Shown: positions 16,063 to 25,384 of the stretch, piece after piece
How the letters are laid out: every line of letters starts with the position of its first letter
Numbering within the stretch: the first letter of the stretch is position 1
Source of the DNA: HTCC2207 sp002685195
GTDB taxonomy: Bacteria; Pseudomonadota; Gammaproteobacteria; Pseudomonadales; Porticoccaceae
Direction of reading: 5' to 3'
Assembly: GCA_051201675.1 (NCBI GenBank)
Contig: CP179212.1
Coordinates: 434,001-498,000 of the forward strand
Length of the DNA: 64,000 bases
Program-made: the position numbers and the translations under genes
The notes under the pieces: model-generated
What the model was told of the DNA's origin: nothing
Database searches by the model: none
The model's input: only the letters and a program-made list of their open reading frames with translations

Positions 16063-18198
16063 ATGACTGATAAGAATGGTCCACCAATCAAAGATTGGCA
16101 AAAGTTGGTCGAAAAAGAGACCAAGGGGCGATCTGTTGATGATTTAACTTGGCAGACTCCTGAAGGTATTGCAGTCAAGGCACTTTACACCGCTGAGGAT
16201 ACTGCAGATCTGTCACACATGAATAATCTGCCAGGCTTTGCACCATTTAAACGAGGGCCGAAGGCTACCATGTATGCTGGCCGACCTTGGACGGTAAGAC
16301 AGTATGCGGGGTTTTCAACAGCTGAAGAATCCAACGCTTTTTATCGCAAAAATTTAGCTGCAGGCCAGCAGGGTTTATCAGTAGCATTTGATTTGGCAAC
16401 ACACCGTGGTTATGACTCGGATCATGAAAGAGTCGAAGGAGATGTTGGTAAAGCGGGTGTGGCAATTGATTCTGTTGAAGACATGAAGATTCTTTTTGAT
16501 AGTATTCCTCTGGATAAGGTTTCTGTCTCCATGACAATGAATGGAGCTGTTTTACCTGTAATGGCGAGCTTTATCGTCGCGGCAGAAGAGCAAGGAGTTG
16601 CTCCAGAGCAATTATCTGGAACTCTACAAAACGATATTCTTAAAGAATTCATGGTCCGTAATACCTATATCTACCCACCTTCGCCATCCATGAGAATTGT
16701 CTCTGATATTATTGGTTATACCTCTAATAAGATGCCGAAATTTAATTCTATTTCCATCTCTGGATATCACATGCAAGAGGCCGGAGCGACCAACGTTCAG
16801 GAGCTGGCTTACACTATTGCTGATGGTATCGAGTACGTACGCACGGCTATAGATAGCGGGATGGATGTTGACAAGTTTGCACCACGGTTGTCTTTCTTCT
16901 TTGCCATCGGCATGAACTTTTTTATGGAAGTTGCCAAACTGCGCGCTGCAAGGATTCTTTGGGCCACGCTGATGGAAGAAAAATTCTCACCTAAAGATCA
17001 ACGTTCTCTAATGTTGCGCACTCACTGCCAAACATCTGGTGTCAGCCTTACCAGTAAAGACCCCTACAACAATATTATGCGGACCACCATTGAGGCGATG
17101 TCGGCAGTACTTGGTGGCACTCAATCACTCCATACAAATTCTTTTGATGAGGCCTTGGGTTTGCCCACAGAATTTGCCGCTGGAATTGCGCGAAATACTC
17201 AATTGGTTATTCAGGAAGAAACGGGTATTACCAATGTAGTTGACCCTTTGGCTGGTTCTTACTATGTCGAAAGTCTGACTAGTGAGTTAGTTGATGCTGC
17301 GATGGTGTTAATTAATGAAGTGGAAGATATGGGTGGCATGACTAAAGCTGTGGAATCGGGAATGCCAAAACTGCGTATTGAAGAGGCAGCAGCCTTGCGG
17401 CAGGCGGCTATAGATCGTGGCGATGAAGTTATTGTTGGGGTTAACAAATATCAGTTATCTGAGGAGCCAGAAGTTGATGTGTTAGATATTGATAACACTG
17501 CGGTTCGAGGATCACAGATACAAAGACTTGATGATATTCGTGAATCTCGAGATCCCAACGCTCATCAAAATTCGTTGAATGCACTCACTGAGGCCGCCAA
17601 AAGTGGTGAGGGCAATCTACTTGATTTGGCCGTTAATGCAGCTCGAGCACGAGCGACTGTTGGTGAGATTAGTGATGCTTTAGAGTCAGTTTGGGGGCGT
17701 CATAGAGCACAAACCCGATCGATCAGTGGTGTTTATGGTTCAGCCTATGAAGATGACGAGGAATTTATGAAGATCAAACAGAAAGTAGAAAATTTTGCCG
17801 AGCAGCATGGTCGACGCCCAAGAATGTTAGTGGTCAAGATGGGGCAAGATGGTCATGATCGTGGCGCGAAAGTTATTGCAACAGCATTTGCAGATTTGGG
17901 ATTTGATGTGGATATAGGGCCTATGTTTCAAACACCTGATGAGGCAGCTCGTCAGGCCATTGAAAATGATGTTCACGTAGTAGGGGTGTCATCCCAAGCT
18001 GCCGGGCACAAAACATTAGTACCGCAGATGATCGAATCATTAAAAAGACAGGATGCGAGCGAAATTTTGGTGATTTGTGGCGGAGTGATTCCTCCTAAAG
18101 ATTATGCGGAGCTGACTCAGCAGGGAGTGTCTGCGATCTTTGGTCCTGGAACTAATATTCCAGAAGCCGCGGCAGAGGTGCTAGACCTTATTAAATAA
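16063..18198 (+). CDS. scpA: Methylmalonyl-CoA mutase (single-chain, adenosylcobalamin-dependent)
   Basis: The enzyme interconverts methylmalonyl-CoA and succinyl-CoA. From the ATG at 16063 (AGGCGG upstream) the product is 711 residues, close to E. coli ScpA (714). The substrate barrel covers the first ~550 residues (FKRGPKATMYAGRPWTVRQYAG, QQGLSVAFDLATHRGYDSDH; the motifs are contiguous with standard mutases). The C-terminal cobalamin domain has the DXHXXG ligand loop as GQDGHDRGAKVIA and the later VVGVSSQAAGHK and GGVIPPKD blocks. It heads the mcm-pccB-pccA-meaB operon. A frame extending to 15988 is rejected for lack of a ribosome site and family similarity. Confidence 0.95.
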   Translation: MTDKNGPPIKDWQKLVEKETKGRSVDDLTWQTPEGIAVKALYTAEDTADLSHMNNLPGFAPFKRGPKATMYAGRPWTVRQYAGFSTAEESNAFYRKNLAAGQQGLSVAFDLATHRGYDSDHERVEGDVGKAGVAIDSVEDMKILFDSIPLDKVSVSMTMNGAVLPVMASFIVAAEEQGVAPEQLSGTLQNDILKEFMVRNTYIYPPSPSMRIVSDIIGYTSNKMPKFNSISISGYHMQEAGATNVQELAYTIADGIEYVRTAIDSGMDVDKFAPRLSFFFAIGMNFFMEVAKLRAARILWATLMEEKFSPKDQRSLMLRTHCQTSGVSLTSKDPYNNIMRTTIEAMSAVLGGTQSLHTNSFDEALGLPTEFAAGIARNTQLVIQEETGITNVVDPLAGSYYVESLTSELVDAAMVLINEVEDMGGMTKAVESGMPKLRIEEAAALRQAAIDRGDEVIVGVNKYQLSEEPEVDVLDIDNTAVRGSQIQRLDDIRESRDPNAHQNSLNALTEAAKSGEGNLLDLAVNAARARATVGEISDALESVWGRHRAQTRSISGVYGSAYEDDEEFMKIKQKVENFAEQHGRRPRMLVVKMGQDGHDRGAKVIATAFADLGFDVDIGPMFQTPDEAARQAIENDVHVVGVSSQAAGHKTLVPQMIESLKRQDASEILVICGGVIPPKDYAELTQQGVSAIFGPGTNIPEAAAEVLDLIK

Positions 18199-18222
18199 TG
18201 GACTTCTCCGAGGGAGAAAAGT

Positions 18223-19754
18223 ATGCACGAAATTCTTGAAGAGTTAGAAGAGAAAAGACGACTTGCCAGATTGGGTGGCGGTCAAAAACGAATTGATACC
18301 CAGCATGCAAAAGGTAAGTTAACTGCGCGCGAGCGTATTGATCTGCTTCTAGACGAAAATAGTTTTGAAGAGTGGGATATGTTTGTGGAGCATCGCTGCA
18401 CCGATTTTGATATGGATCAGCAGCACGTACCCGGGGACGGCGTTGTGATAGGTTATGGAACTATTAATGGCCGTTTAGTTTTTGTCTTTAGTCAGGATTT
18501 TACTGTTTTTGGAGGAGCACTCTCTGAGGCTCATGCGGAAAAGATCTGTAAGGTCATGGATCAAGCAATGAAGGTGGGAGCTCCCATTATTGGACTTAAC
18601 GATTCTGGTGGAGCGCGTATTCAAGAGGGTGTTGCATCTCTGGGTGGTTATGCTGAAGTTTTCCAGCGCAATGTAATGGCATCTGGCGTGATCCCTCAAA
18701 TTTCAATGGTGATGGGCCCCTGTGCAGGTGGTGCGGTTTATTCTCCAGCGATTACCGACTTTATTTTTATGGTTCAAGATAGCTCCTACATGTTTGTCAC
18801 CGGCCCTGATGTAGTTAAAACAGTGACCCATGAAACTGTGACGGCGGAGGAGTTGGGAGGTGCCATTACTCATTCTACTAAGTCTGGAGTGGCAGATTTA
18901 GCATTTGAGAATGACGTTGAGGCGCTGGAAAAAGTGCGTCATTTTTTCAATTACCTACCTGCTAATAATCAAGAAAAACCACCTGTATGGCCAACGGAGG
19001 ACCCGGCTGACCGAATTGAGATGTCTTTAGATACTCTTATTCCCAGTGACCCTAATAAACCCTATGACATGAAAGAAGTTATTTTAAAGGTCGCTGATGA
19101 AGGAGCTTTCTTTGAGACTCAGGTAAATTATGCCAAGAATATTATTACTGGCTTTGTGCGTATTGAGGGATCCAGTGTTGGCGTGGTTGCCAACCAACCC
19201 ATGGTATTGGCCGGTTGTTTAGATATCGACGCGTCAAAAAAGCTGCACGATTTATTCGGTTTTGTGACTCTTTTAATATTCCGGTGCTCACGTTTGTTGA
19301 TGTTCCAGGTTTTATGCCAGGAACAAGTCAAGAGTACGGCGGTATTATTAAGCATGGCGCTAAACTTCTTTATGCTTATGCTGAATGCACAGTTCCAAAG
19401 GTTACGGTTATTACCCGAAAAGCTTATGGGGGCGCCTACGACGTTATGTCTTCTAAGCATCTGCGTGGCGATGCCAACTTAGCCTGGCCCTCAGCAGAGA
19501 TTGCTGTGATGGGCCCAAAGGGTGCAGTAGAGATTATTTTCCGCAAGGATATTGGTGATGAAGAGAAGATAGCTGCCCGCACTGAAGAATACCGTAAGAA
19601 GTTTGCCAATCCGTTTATTGCGAGTAAACGCGGTTATGTTGATGACGTGATTATGCCTCATAGCACGCGCAAGCGAGTTGCCAGATCATTGGCTATGTTG
19701 CGTAATAAATCTGTCGAAAATCCGTGGCGCAAGCACGGCAATATACCTCTTTAA
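18223..19754 (+). CDS. pccB: Propionyl-CoA carboxylase beta chain, with an internal -1 frameshift
   Basis: This carboxyltransferase subunit moves CO2 from carboxybiotin to propionyl-CoA. The 5' part (18223 to about 19242) encodes GGGQKRIDTQHAKGKLTARER, DSGGARIQEG and GPCAGGAVYSPA; the 3' part encodes DVPGFMPGTSQEYGGIIKHGAK and AYGGAYDVMSSKHL. The two lie in different frames. At 19234-19242 the sequence reads TCA AAA AAG; slipping back one base after AAG gives ASKKAARFIRFCD, exactly the conserved family sequence, and a 510-residue product. Unshifted, the frame stops at 19482 after 419 residues. The junction is either a one-base loss from an A run (real or sequencing) or programmed slippage on A_AAA_AAG. 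GGGAG precedes the ATG. Confidence 0.85.
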
Positions 19755-19782
19755 GTTAATTAGTGATTAAGTAGAGATAACT

Positions 19783-21765
19783 ATGCTGAAGAAAATTTTA
19801 GTGGCCAATCGCGGTGAGATAGCTTGTCGAGTATTTACTACTGCAAAGAAAATGGGTATTGCCACGGTTGCAGTTTACTCAGATGCTGATCGTGATGCGC
19901 TTCATGTTCAAATGGCCGACGAAGCAGTTCATATAGGTGCTTCTCCTTCCTCAGAGAGCTATTTAGTGATCGATAAAATCGTTCAAGCTTGCCTTGATAC
20001 CGGGGCTGACGCTGTTCATCCTGGGTATGGCTTCTTATCTGAAAATAGTCATTTTCGCGATGCCTTAGATGCAGCTGGAATTGCTTTTATTGGGCCAGGC
20101 AAAAAAGCCATAGAGTCAATGGGAGATAAAATCACATCAAAACTCATCGCTGAGAAAGCAGGTGTTAATACAATTCCAGGTTACACCGATGTGGTTCGTG
20201 ATGCTGATCATGCCATAGAAATTAGTGCTGAGATTGGTTACCCAGTCATGCTGAAAGCCTCAGCAGGTGGCGGAGGCAAGGGTATGCGAGTGGCCATGAA
20301 TGAAAGTGAGTGTCGAGATGGCTTTGAACGGGCAACAAATGAAGCGAGATCGAGTTTTGGTGACACGCGTATTTTTATAGAAAAATATATACAGCAACCC
20401 AGACATATTGAAATCCAGGTAATGGCAGATAGCCATGGTAATGTTATTTATCTGGGTGAGAGAGAATGCTCTATTCAGCGCAGGCATCAGAAAGTCATAG
20501 AAGAAGCGCCATCTCCCTTCCTAAATAAAGCGACTCGAAAGAAGATGGGAGAGCAGAGTTGCGCCCTTGCTAGAGCCGTGGACTATGAGTCAGCGGGCAC
20601 AGTTGAATTTATCGCTGATGCGGACATGAATTTCTATTTCCTCGAAATGAATACTCGACTACAGGTAGAGCACCCCGTGACTGAGTTGGTCACGGGGCAA
20701 GATCTCGTAGAACTAATGATTAGGGTTGCAGCAGGTGAGAAATTACCGCTGGCTCAGAAGGATGTTACCTTGTCTGGCTGGGCGATGGAGGCGCGGGTTT
20801 ACGCCGAAGATCCATTCCGCAACTTTCTTCCCTCCACGGGTCGATTGGTTAAGTACACTCCGCCTCAGGGTGAAGGGGTTAGGGTAGATAGTGGTGTCTA
20901 TGAGGGTGGTGAAGTATCAATGTTTTACGACCCCATGATAGCCAAGTTAATTACCTATGGAGATGACCGCTCTCAGTCAATTACTCGCATGGTAGATGCT
21001 TTAGATAATTACTATATACGCGGGGTCAATCACAATATTAGTTTTCTTAACGCACTAATGGTTCACCCTCGTTTCGTTAAGGGAGACCTTACTACTAATT
21101 TTATTGCTGATGAATTCCCTGATGGATTTCATGCTGATTTAGTTGTTCAAGATGATCCAGCAATTGCAGTTGTCGTAGCAGCGTCGGTCCATCAGTTGGA
21201 TTGCGAGCGAGCTGGATTATTGTCTGATCAGCTAGAGGGTCACGAAGTTGAACCGTCGAATGATTGGATTGTTGCCATCGCAGATCAATACCGGTCGGTG
21301 CAGGTGAGTCTCACCGATACTGGCTATTTAGTTGAGCTTGATGGGCAGGATTATCATATTGTTACTCAGTGGAGTCTTGGAGATCCATTATTCAAGGCGG
21401 TGATTAACGATGTTAGTGTTTCAGTACAAGTAGAACCTGCAGCATCAGGATATCGTCTATTTTATCGAGGCGTAGAAATTAATGCTCGGGTGATATCCCC
21501 AAGAGCGGCCGATTTAATGAAGCATATGCTGTTTAAACCGCCCGTGGACATGTCTAAATTTTTGCTCTCTCCGATGCCCGGATTACTAGTCAAACTGTCG
21601 GTCAATGAGGGCCAAGAGGTTAAAGAGGGTGAAGAGTTAGCGGTAGTTGAAGCAATGAAAATGGAAAATAGCTTGCGTGCGACACAAGATGGTATTGTAG
21701 GTAACGTTCAGGCTCAACAGGGTGACAGCTTAGCGGTAGACCAAATTATTTTAGAGTTTAAGTAG
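19783..21765 (+). CDS. pccA: Propionyl-CoA carboxylase alpha chain (biotin carboxylase + BCCP)
   Basis: The 660-residue subunit carries biotin carboxylase and biotin carrier domains. The N-terminal ATP-grasp region shows KILVANRGEIACRV, the glycine loop KASAGGGGKGMRVA, and EMNTRLQVEHPVTE. A middle BT-like region (about 500-575) mediates contact with PccB. The C-terminal biotinyl domain has EAMKMEN with biotinylated Lys626. Together with PccB it converts propionyl-CoA to methylmalonyl-CoA. The gene is 28 bases after pccB and 11 bases before meaB, indicating one operon. Confidence 0.95.
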   Translation: MLKKILVANRGEIACRVFTTAKKMGIATVAVYSDADRDALHVQMADEAVHIGASPSSESYLVIDKIVQACLDTGADAVHPGYGFLSENSHFRDALDAAGIAFIGPGKKAIESMGDKITSKLIAEKAGVNTIPGYTDVVRDADHAIEISAEIGYPVMLKASAGGGGKGMRVAMNESECRDGFERATNEARSSFGDTRIFIEKYIQQPRHIEIQVMADSHGNVIYLGERECSIQRRHQKVIEEAPSPFLNKATRKKMGEQSCALARAVDYESAGTVEFIADADMNFYFLEMNTRLQVEHPVTELVTGQDLVELMIRVAAGEKLPLAQKDVTLSGWAMEARVYAEDPFRNFLPSTGRLVKYTPPQGEGVRVDSGVYEGGEVSMFYDPMIAKLITYGDDRSQSITRMVDALDNYYIRGVNHNISFLNALMVHPRFVKGDLTTNFIADEFPDGFHADLVVQDDPAIAVVVAASVHQLDCERAGLLSDQLEGHEVEPSNDWIVAIADQYRSVQVSLTDTGYLVELDGQDYHIVTQWSLGDPLFKAVINDVSVSVQVEPAASGYRLFYRGVEINARVISPRAADLMKHMLFKPPVDMSKFLLSPMPGLLVKLSVNEGQEVKEGEELAVVEAMKMENSLRATQDGIVGNVQAQQGDSLAVDQIILEFK

Positions 21766-21776
21766 AGATAGTTTAG

Positions 21777-22757
21777 ATGACTCAGGCGACAAAGACATTA
21801 GCAGACCAAGTTAGACAAGGCGATCGTCGGGCGCTGGCAAAGGCGATTACGTTGGCAGAGTCAACCCGTGATGATCATCGGCAGCAGACGGCTGAACTTT
21901 TGGAGACTCTTATCCCTGATGCAGGTAACTCCATTCGAATTGGTATTTCAGGTGCACCAGGAGTTGGTAAATCAACCTTTATTGAAGTCTTAGGGTCTCA
22001 CTTAATTAAACTTGGGCATTCGGTGGCAGTATTGGCTGTAGATCCCTCTTCAGCAGTCACAGGGGGCTCGATTCTGGGCGATAAGACGCGCATGGAAACT
22101 TTAGCCTTTGCTGAGAAAGCTTTTGTCAGACCGTCTCCGGCGGGTAGTACTCTAGGCGGAGTGGCTCGGAGAACAAGAGAGTCTATGTTACTTTGTGAAG
22201 CCGCTGGATTTGATATTATATTGGTTGAAACCGTGGGTGTTGGGCAGTCAGAAACGACTGTAGCTGATATGACAGATATGTTTTTGTTACTTCTCCTGCC
22301 TGCCGGCGGTGACGAGCTGCAAGGCATTAAACGAGGAATTATGGAGCTTGCTGATCTGATCTTAGTCAATAAGGCAGATGGTGATCAAGTAGCATTGGCT
22401 GCTCGAACCATGGGTGATTATCGATCGGCCGTTCAATTTTTAGCCTCACGATTTGATGATTGGCAAACGCCAGTGATGTCCTGCTCTTCAATTAATGATG
22501 AGGGTATCGTTGAGGTATGGGGCCAGGTTGATGCCTTCAAAAAGATATTGTCTGAGACCGGTCAATTGCAGCAGCGTCGAGCTGAACAGGCAAAGGCATG
22601 GATGTGGAGCGAAATGACCGAATCTCTTGTTGCAGATCTAAAAGCTGATGAAAGAATAAGATCTTTAGTGCCTGACATCGAGTCTGCTGTGCTCGCAGGA
22701 GAGTTGCCAGCGACGGTTGCGGCTCAAAGAGTTCTTAATTTATATAAAGATCGATGA
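21777..22757 (+). CDS. meaB: Methylmalonyl-CoA mutase-associated GTPase MeaB
   Basis: MeaB is the G-protein chaperone that loads and protects adenosylcobalamin in methylmalonyl-CoA mutase. The 326-residue protein shows the G3E GTPase motifs: Walker A GAPGVGKSTFIE at about 60-71, VDPSSAVTGGSILGDKTRM, the ETVGVGQSE switch, and the guanine motif NKADG. It is eleven bases after pccA, the last gene of the propionate operon. No methylmalonyl-CoA epimerase gene is in the cluster. Confidence 0.95.
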   Translation: MTQATKTLADQVRQGDRRALAKAITLAESTRDDHRQQTAELLETLIPDAGNSIRIGISGAPGVGKSTFIEVLGSHLIKLGHSVAVLAVDPSSAVTGGSILGDKTRMETLAFAEKAFVRPSPAGSTLGGVARRTRESMLLCEAAGFDIILVETVGVGQSETTVADMTDMFLLLLLPAGGDELQGIKRGIMELADLILVNKADGDQVALAARTMGDYRSAVQFLASRFDDWQTPVMSCSSINDEGIVEVWGQVDAFKKILSETGQLQQRRAEQAKAWMWSEMTESLVADLKADERIRSLVPDIESAVLAGELPATVAAQRVLNLYKDR

Positions 22758-22797
22758 ACAAATTAGGCTGGTAAGCCTTTAAGGGAGAATCAACGAT

Positions 22798-23376
22798 ATG
22801 CCGGAAGATAGAGACAGCTTAGCGAATTTAATTGCCGCAAATAAGAGTTACGAACAGAAGTTCGACAAATCTGAGCTTGACGCTAAACCTGTTAAACGTA
22901 TTTCTATTTTGACATGTATGGATTGCAGGATGAATCCCTATGAATTTGCCGGTTTAAAGGAAGGGGAGGCTCATATAATTCGCAATGCTGGGGGGCGAGC
23001 TACAGATGATGCTATTCGATCGTTGATTATTTCTCATAAATTTTTGGGAACCTTGGATTGGTTTGTTATTCACCATACTCAATGTGGCATGGCTACCTTG
23101 AACGACGAAATTATTGGTGAATTACTGGAGGGAGATTTAGAAACGTCGATTTTTGAAGACGGTGTTTGGAAAAATCCCGATAGAGTAACATCTGATAATA
23201 CTAAAGCGGGCTCGGATGCTGGCAAGTCAATACATTGGCATACTATTAGTGATCTCCAAGAAAGTGTGAGTGGAGACATGAAGAAGATTAAAAATCACCC
23301 ATTAGTACCGAGCCATATTAATATCTATGGTTTTATTTTTGACGTTAAAACCGGTAGTTTAATCCCAGTAAAGTAA
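22798..23376 (+). CDS. Beta-class carbonic anhydrase
   Basis: The 192-residue protein has the beta-carbonic anhydrase zinc site: Cys40-X-Asp42-X-Arg44 in CMDCRM and His93-X2-Cys96 in HHTQCG, together with the conserved RNAGGRATDDAIRSL. It resembles the short Rv1284-like beta enzymes. It would hydrate CO2 to bicarbonate, the co-substrate of the biotin carboxylase just upstream, so its placement 40 bases after meaB is metabolically sensible. GGGAGA precedes the ATG. Confidence 0.88.
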   Translation: MPEDRDSLANLIAANKSYEQKFDKSELDAKPVKRISILTCMDCRMNPYEFAGLKEGEAHIIRNAGGRATDDAIRSLIISHKFLGTLDWFVIHHTQCGMATLNDEIIGELLEGDLETSIFEDGVWKNPDRVTSDNTKAGSDAGKSIHWHTISDLQESVSGDMKKIKNHPLVPSHINIYGFIFDVKTGSLIPVK

Positions 23377-23399
23377 CCTCATGACTTCAGGAGATTAAT

Positions 23400-24599
23400 G
23401 TGCGGCGTTTTGGGCCAGGCTTATTAGTCACGGCGGCCTTTATTGGGCCAGGTAGTATTGCTACTGCAAGTGTTGCCGGTGCTAACTTCGGTTTTGTCTT
23501 GTTGTGGGCTTTATTGTTTTCTTTAATAGCCACCGTGGTTTTACAGGAAATGGCGGCCCGATTGGGTTTAGTTTCTTCCTCGGGTCTAGCACAAGCATTA
23601 CGCACAACCTTCAATCATCCAACCGTCAACCGAGCGGCAGTAGCATTAGTGGTGGCTGCAATTGGTATCGGCAATGCGGCTTATGAGGCGGGCAATATCT
23701 CAGGAGCAGCGCTTGGCCTGCAATCGATTACTGATTTATCAGCGCCAGTTTGTGCTGTAGTGCTTGGGGTGATTGCGAGTGTGTTACTTGGCAGTAGCGG
23801 ATATAAGCTATTGGAGCCTATTCTTATTATTTTGGTTCTTATCATGAGCTGCGTTTTTGTAGTTACGATGATAGCGATCGATGTTGATTATTCAGGGCTC
23901 GTTAAAGGGCTTTTAGTGCCATCTCTGCCTACTGGCTCAATGCTAACTGTGATTGCTCTAATTGGTACCACAGTAGTACCTTACAATTTGTTTTTGCACT
24001 CTAATCTGGTGCAAGAGAAATGGCGGGGCGTTGATCTTGATATAGCCTTGTCAGAATCCCGTACAGATACAATTGTATCCATTGGCCTTGGTGGTTTAAT
24101 TACACTAGCGGTGATGAGTACCTCTGCAGTTGCTTTTTTTGACACTGGCCGAGAATTTTCTTCAACGTCAATCGCGACTCAACTGGAGCCAATATTAGGT
24201 ACTTCGGCTAACTTGTTCTTTGCCTTTGGCTTGATGGCTGCGGGATTAACCAGCGCAATCACAGCGCCTTTAGCTGCGGCCTATGCAGTTAGTGGTGCCA
24301 TGGGATGGCCGGCTGATTATACCAATCGTCGTTTTCAGGCTGTTTGGCTAACTGTTTTAATCATTGGCACTACCTTTGCTGCAATTGGTACTAAGCCCAT
24401 TGCGGCCATATTGTTCGCTCAGGCCGCTAACGGTTTGTTGCTGCCGGTTGTAGCGGTTTTCTTGCTGATTATTATGAATCGCGGTGATTTGCTTGGAGAC
24501 CATCGCAATACCTGGAAAGCTAATGTGGTAGGCGGTATGGTGGTGATTACAGTAGCCGCTTTAGGAATCTTTAATCTTATAAAACTCTTTCTCAATTAG
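23400..24599 (+). CDS. Nramp-family transporter homologue lacking canonical metal ligands
   Basis: The 399-residue membrane protein has the Nramp (LeuT-fold) layout with about eleven helices. The start is a GTG with AGGAG seven bases upstream; an ATG two bases earlier is out of frame. The helix-1 metal motif DPGN is GPGS here (AAFIGPGSIATAS), and the helix-6 MPH motif is VPY (TTVVPYNLFLHS). Thus the Asp, Asn and Met that bind Mn2+/Fe2+ in known Nramps are all replaced. Flanking family sequence (GANFGFVLLWALLF, NLFLHSNLVQ) is kept. It may move a different ion or a small molecule. It is 24 bases after the carbonic anhydrase gene. Confidence 0.8.
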   Translation: MRRFGPGLLVTAAFIGPGSIATASVAGANFGFVLLWALLFSLIATVVLQEMAARLGLVSSSGLAQALRTTFNHPTVNRAAVALVVAAIGIGNAAYEAGNISGAALGLQSITDLSAPVCAVVLGVIASVLLGSSGYKLLEPILIILVLIMSCVFVVTMIAIDVDYSGLVKGLLVPSLPTGSMLTVIALIGTTVVPYNLFLHSNLVQEKWRGVDLDIALSESRTDTIVSIGLGGLITLAVMSTSAVAFFDTGREFSSTSIATQLEPILGTSANLFFAFGLMAAGLTSAITAPLAAAYAVSGAMGWPADYTNRRFQAVWLTVLIIGTTFAAIGTKPIAAILFAQAANGLLLPVVAVFLLIIMNRGDLLGDHRNTWKANVVGGMVVITVAALGIFNLIKLFLN

Positions 24600-24614
24600 T
24601 CGGTTCCCTAGGCA

Positions 24615-24644
24615 TAAAAAAAGCGGCTTGGTAGCCGCTTTTTA
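24615..24644. terminator. Bidirectional terminator between the Nramp-like gene and nrdJb
   Basis: AGCGGCT and AGCCGCT form a seven-pair stem with loop TGGT, flanked by AAAAAAA on one side and TTTTT on the other. It can end transcripts from both convergent genes. Confidence 0.88.
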
Positions 24645-24659
24645 GTTAGATGCTAGTCA

Positions 24660-25343
24660 TCAGCCGCACTTTGATTCGCCACAGTTTAAACAGGTCATGC
24701 ATCCATCCATCAATATAGTCGCTTTTACACTACATTTTTTGCACACTTCAGCATTTGGTGGAAAGTCGGTTGCCTCCTCGGGAGCGGGTGTTGCCTGCTC
24801 AAAGTCAGCGCGTTTTTCATCCATAATCTTTTGCTGATGCTCTGGAATTTCAACTTTCGTCATCATCCCAATCTTTTGAAGGTGGTCCTCGATGGCCCAG
24901 CCTATTTCAGCCACTAGCGAGGGCATAAAACGTCCGCCTGACTTAAAGTAGCCGCCTTGAGGGTCAAATATGGCTTTTAGCTCTTCAACCAGGAATGTGC
25001 AGTCTCCACCTTTTCGGAATACCGCCGAAATAACTCGTGTTAGAGCCGAAATCCACTGGTATTGATCCATGTTCTTGGAGTTAAGAAAGATTTCAAAGGG
25101 GCGACGCAATTCATGATCAGTGCCTTCGTTTAAAATAATGTCATTGATGGTCAAGTACATAGCGTGGTCTGACATCGGTGTTTTTATTTTATAAGTGCTG
25201 CCAGCAAGAGCTTCCGGACGAGAAACTTTTTCGTGCATCTGGATGATATTACTCTCCACATTGGGCTGAGCTTCTACAGCAGCTTCTTGGTCTTCAGAGA
25301 CAACCTTATAACCGACGATTTTCTTTTCAATTTTCTTGTTCAT
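24660..25343 (-). CDS. nrdJb: Class II ribonucleotide reductase, small C-terminal component NrdJb
   Basis: In Pseudomonas the B12-dependent reductase is split into NrdJa and NrdJb; this 227-residue protein matches NrdJb. It contains the TSCPD-like domain (SDHAMYLTINDIILNEG, RRPFEIFLNSKNMDQYQW, TRVISAVFRKGGDCTFLVEEL, FDPQGGYFKSGGRFMPSL). It ends in a cysteine-rich tail with CKKC near residue 200 and CMTCLNCGESKCG at the terminus. That tail probably re-reduces the active-site disulphide. It begins 41 bases downstream of nrdJa and is surely co-transcribed. Confidence 0.9.
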   Translation of the reverse strand: MNKKIEKKIVGYKVVSEDQEAAVEAQPNVESNIIQMHEKVSRPEALAGSTYKIKTPMSDHAMYLTINDIILNEGTDHELRRPFEIFLNSKNMDQYQWISALTRVISAVFRKGGDCTFLVEELKAIFDPQGGYFKSGGRFMPSLVAEIGWAIEDHLQKIGMMTKVEIPEHQQKIMDEKRADFEQATPAPEEATDFPPNAEVCKKCSVKATILMDGCMTCLNCGESKCG

Positions 25344-25384
25344 CTTTTCCCTCGCAGTACTCTGCGGTTTTTAATTTAGTATTA

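Noticed and set aside
19215..19754. Independent 179-residue gene after pccB
   Set aside because: Its first residues are not family sequence and it continues PccB exactly from the slippery site; it is the 3' half of the same gene.
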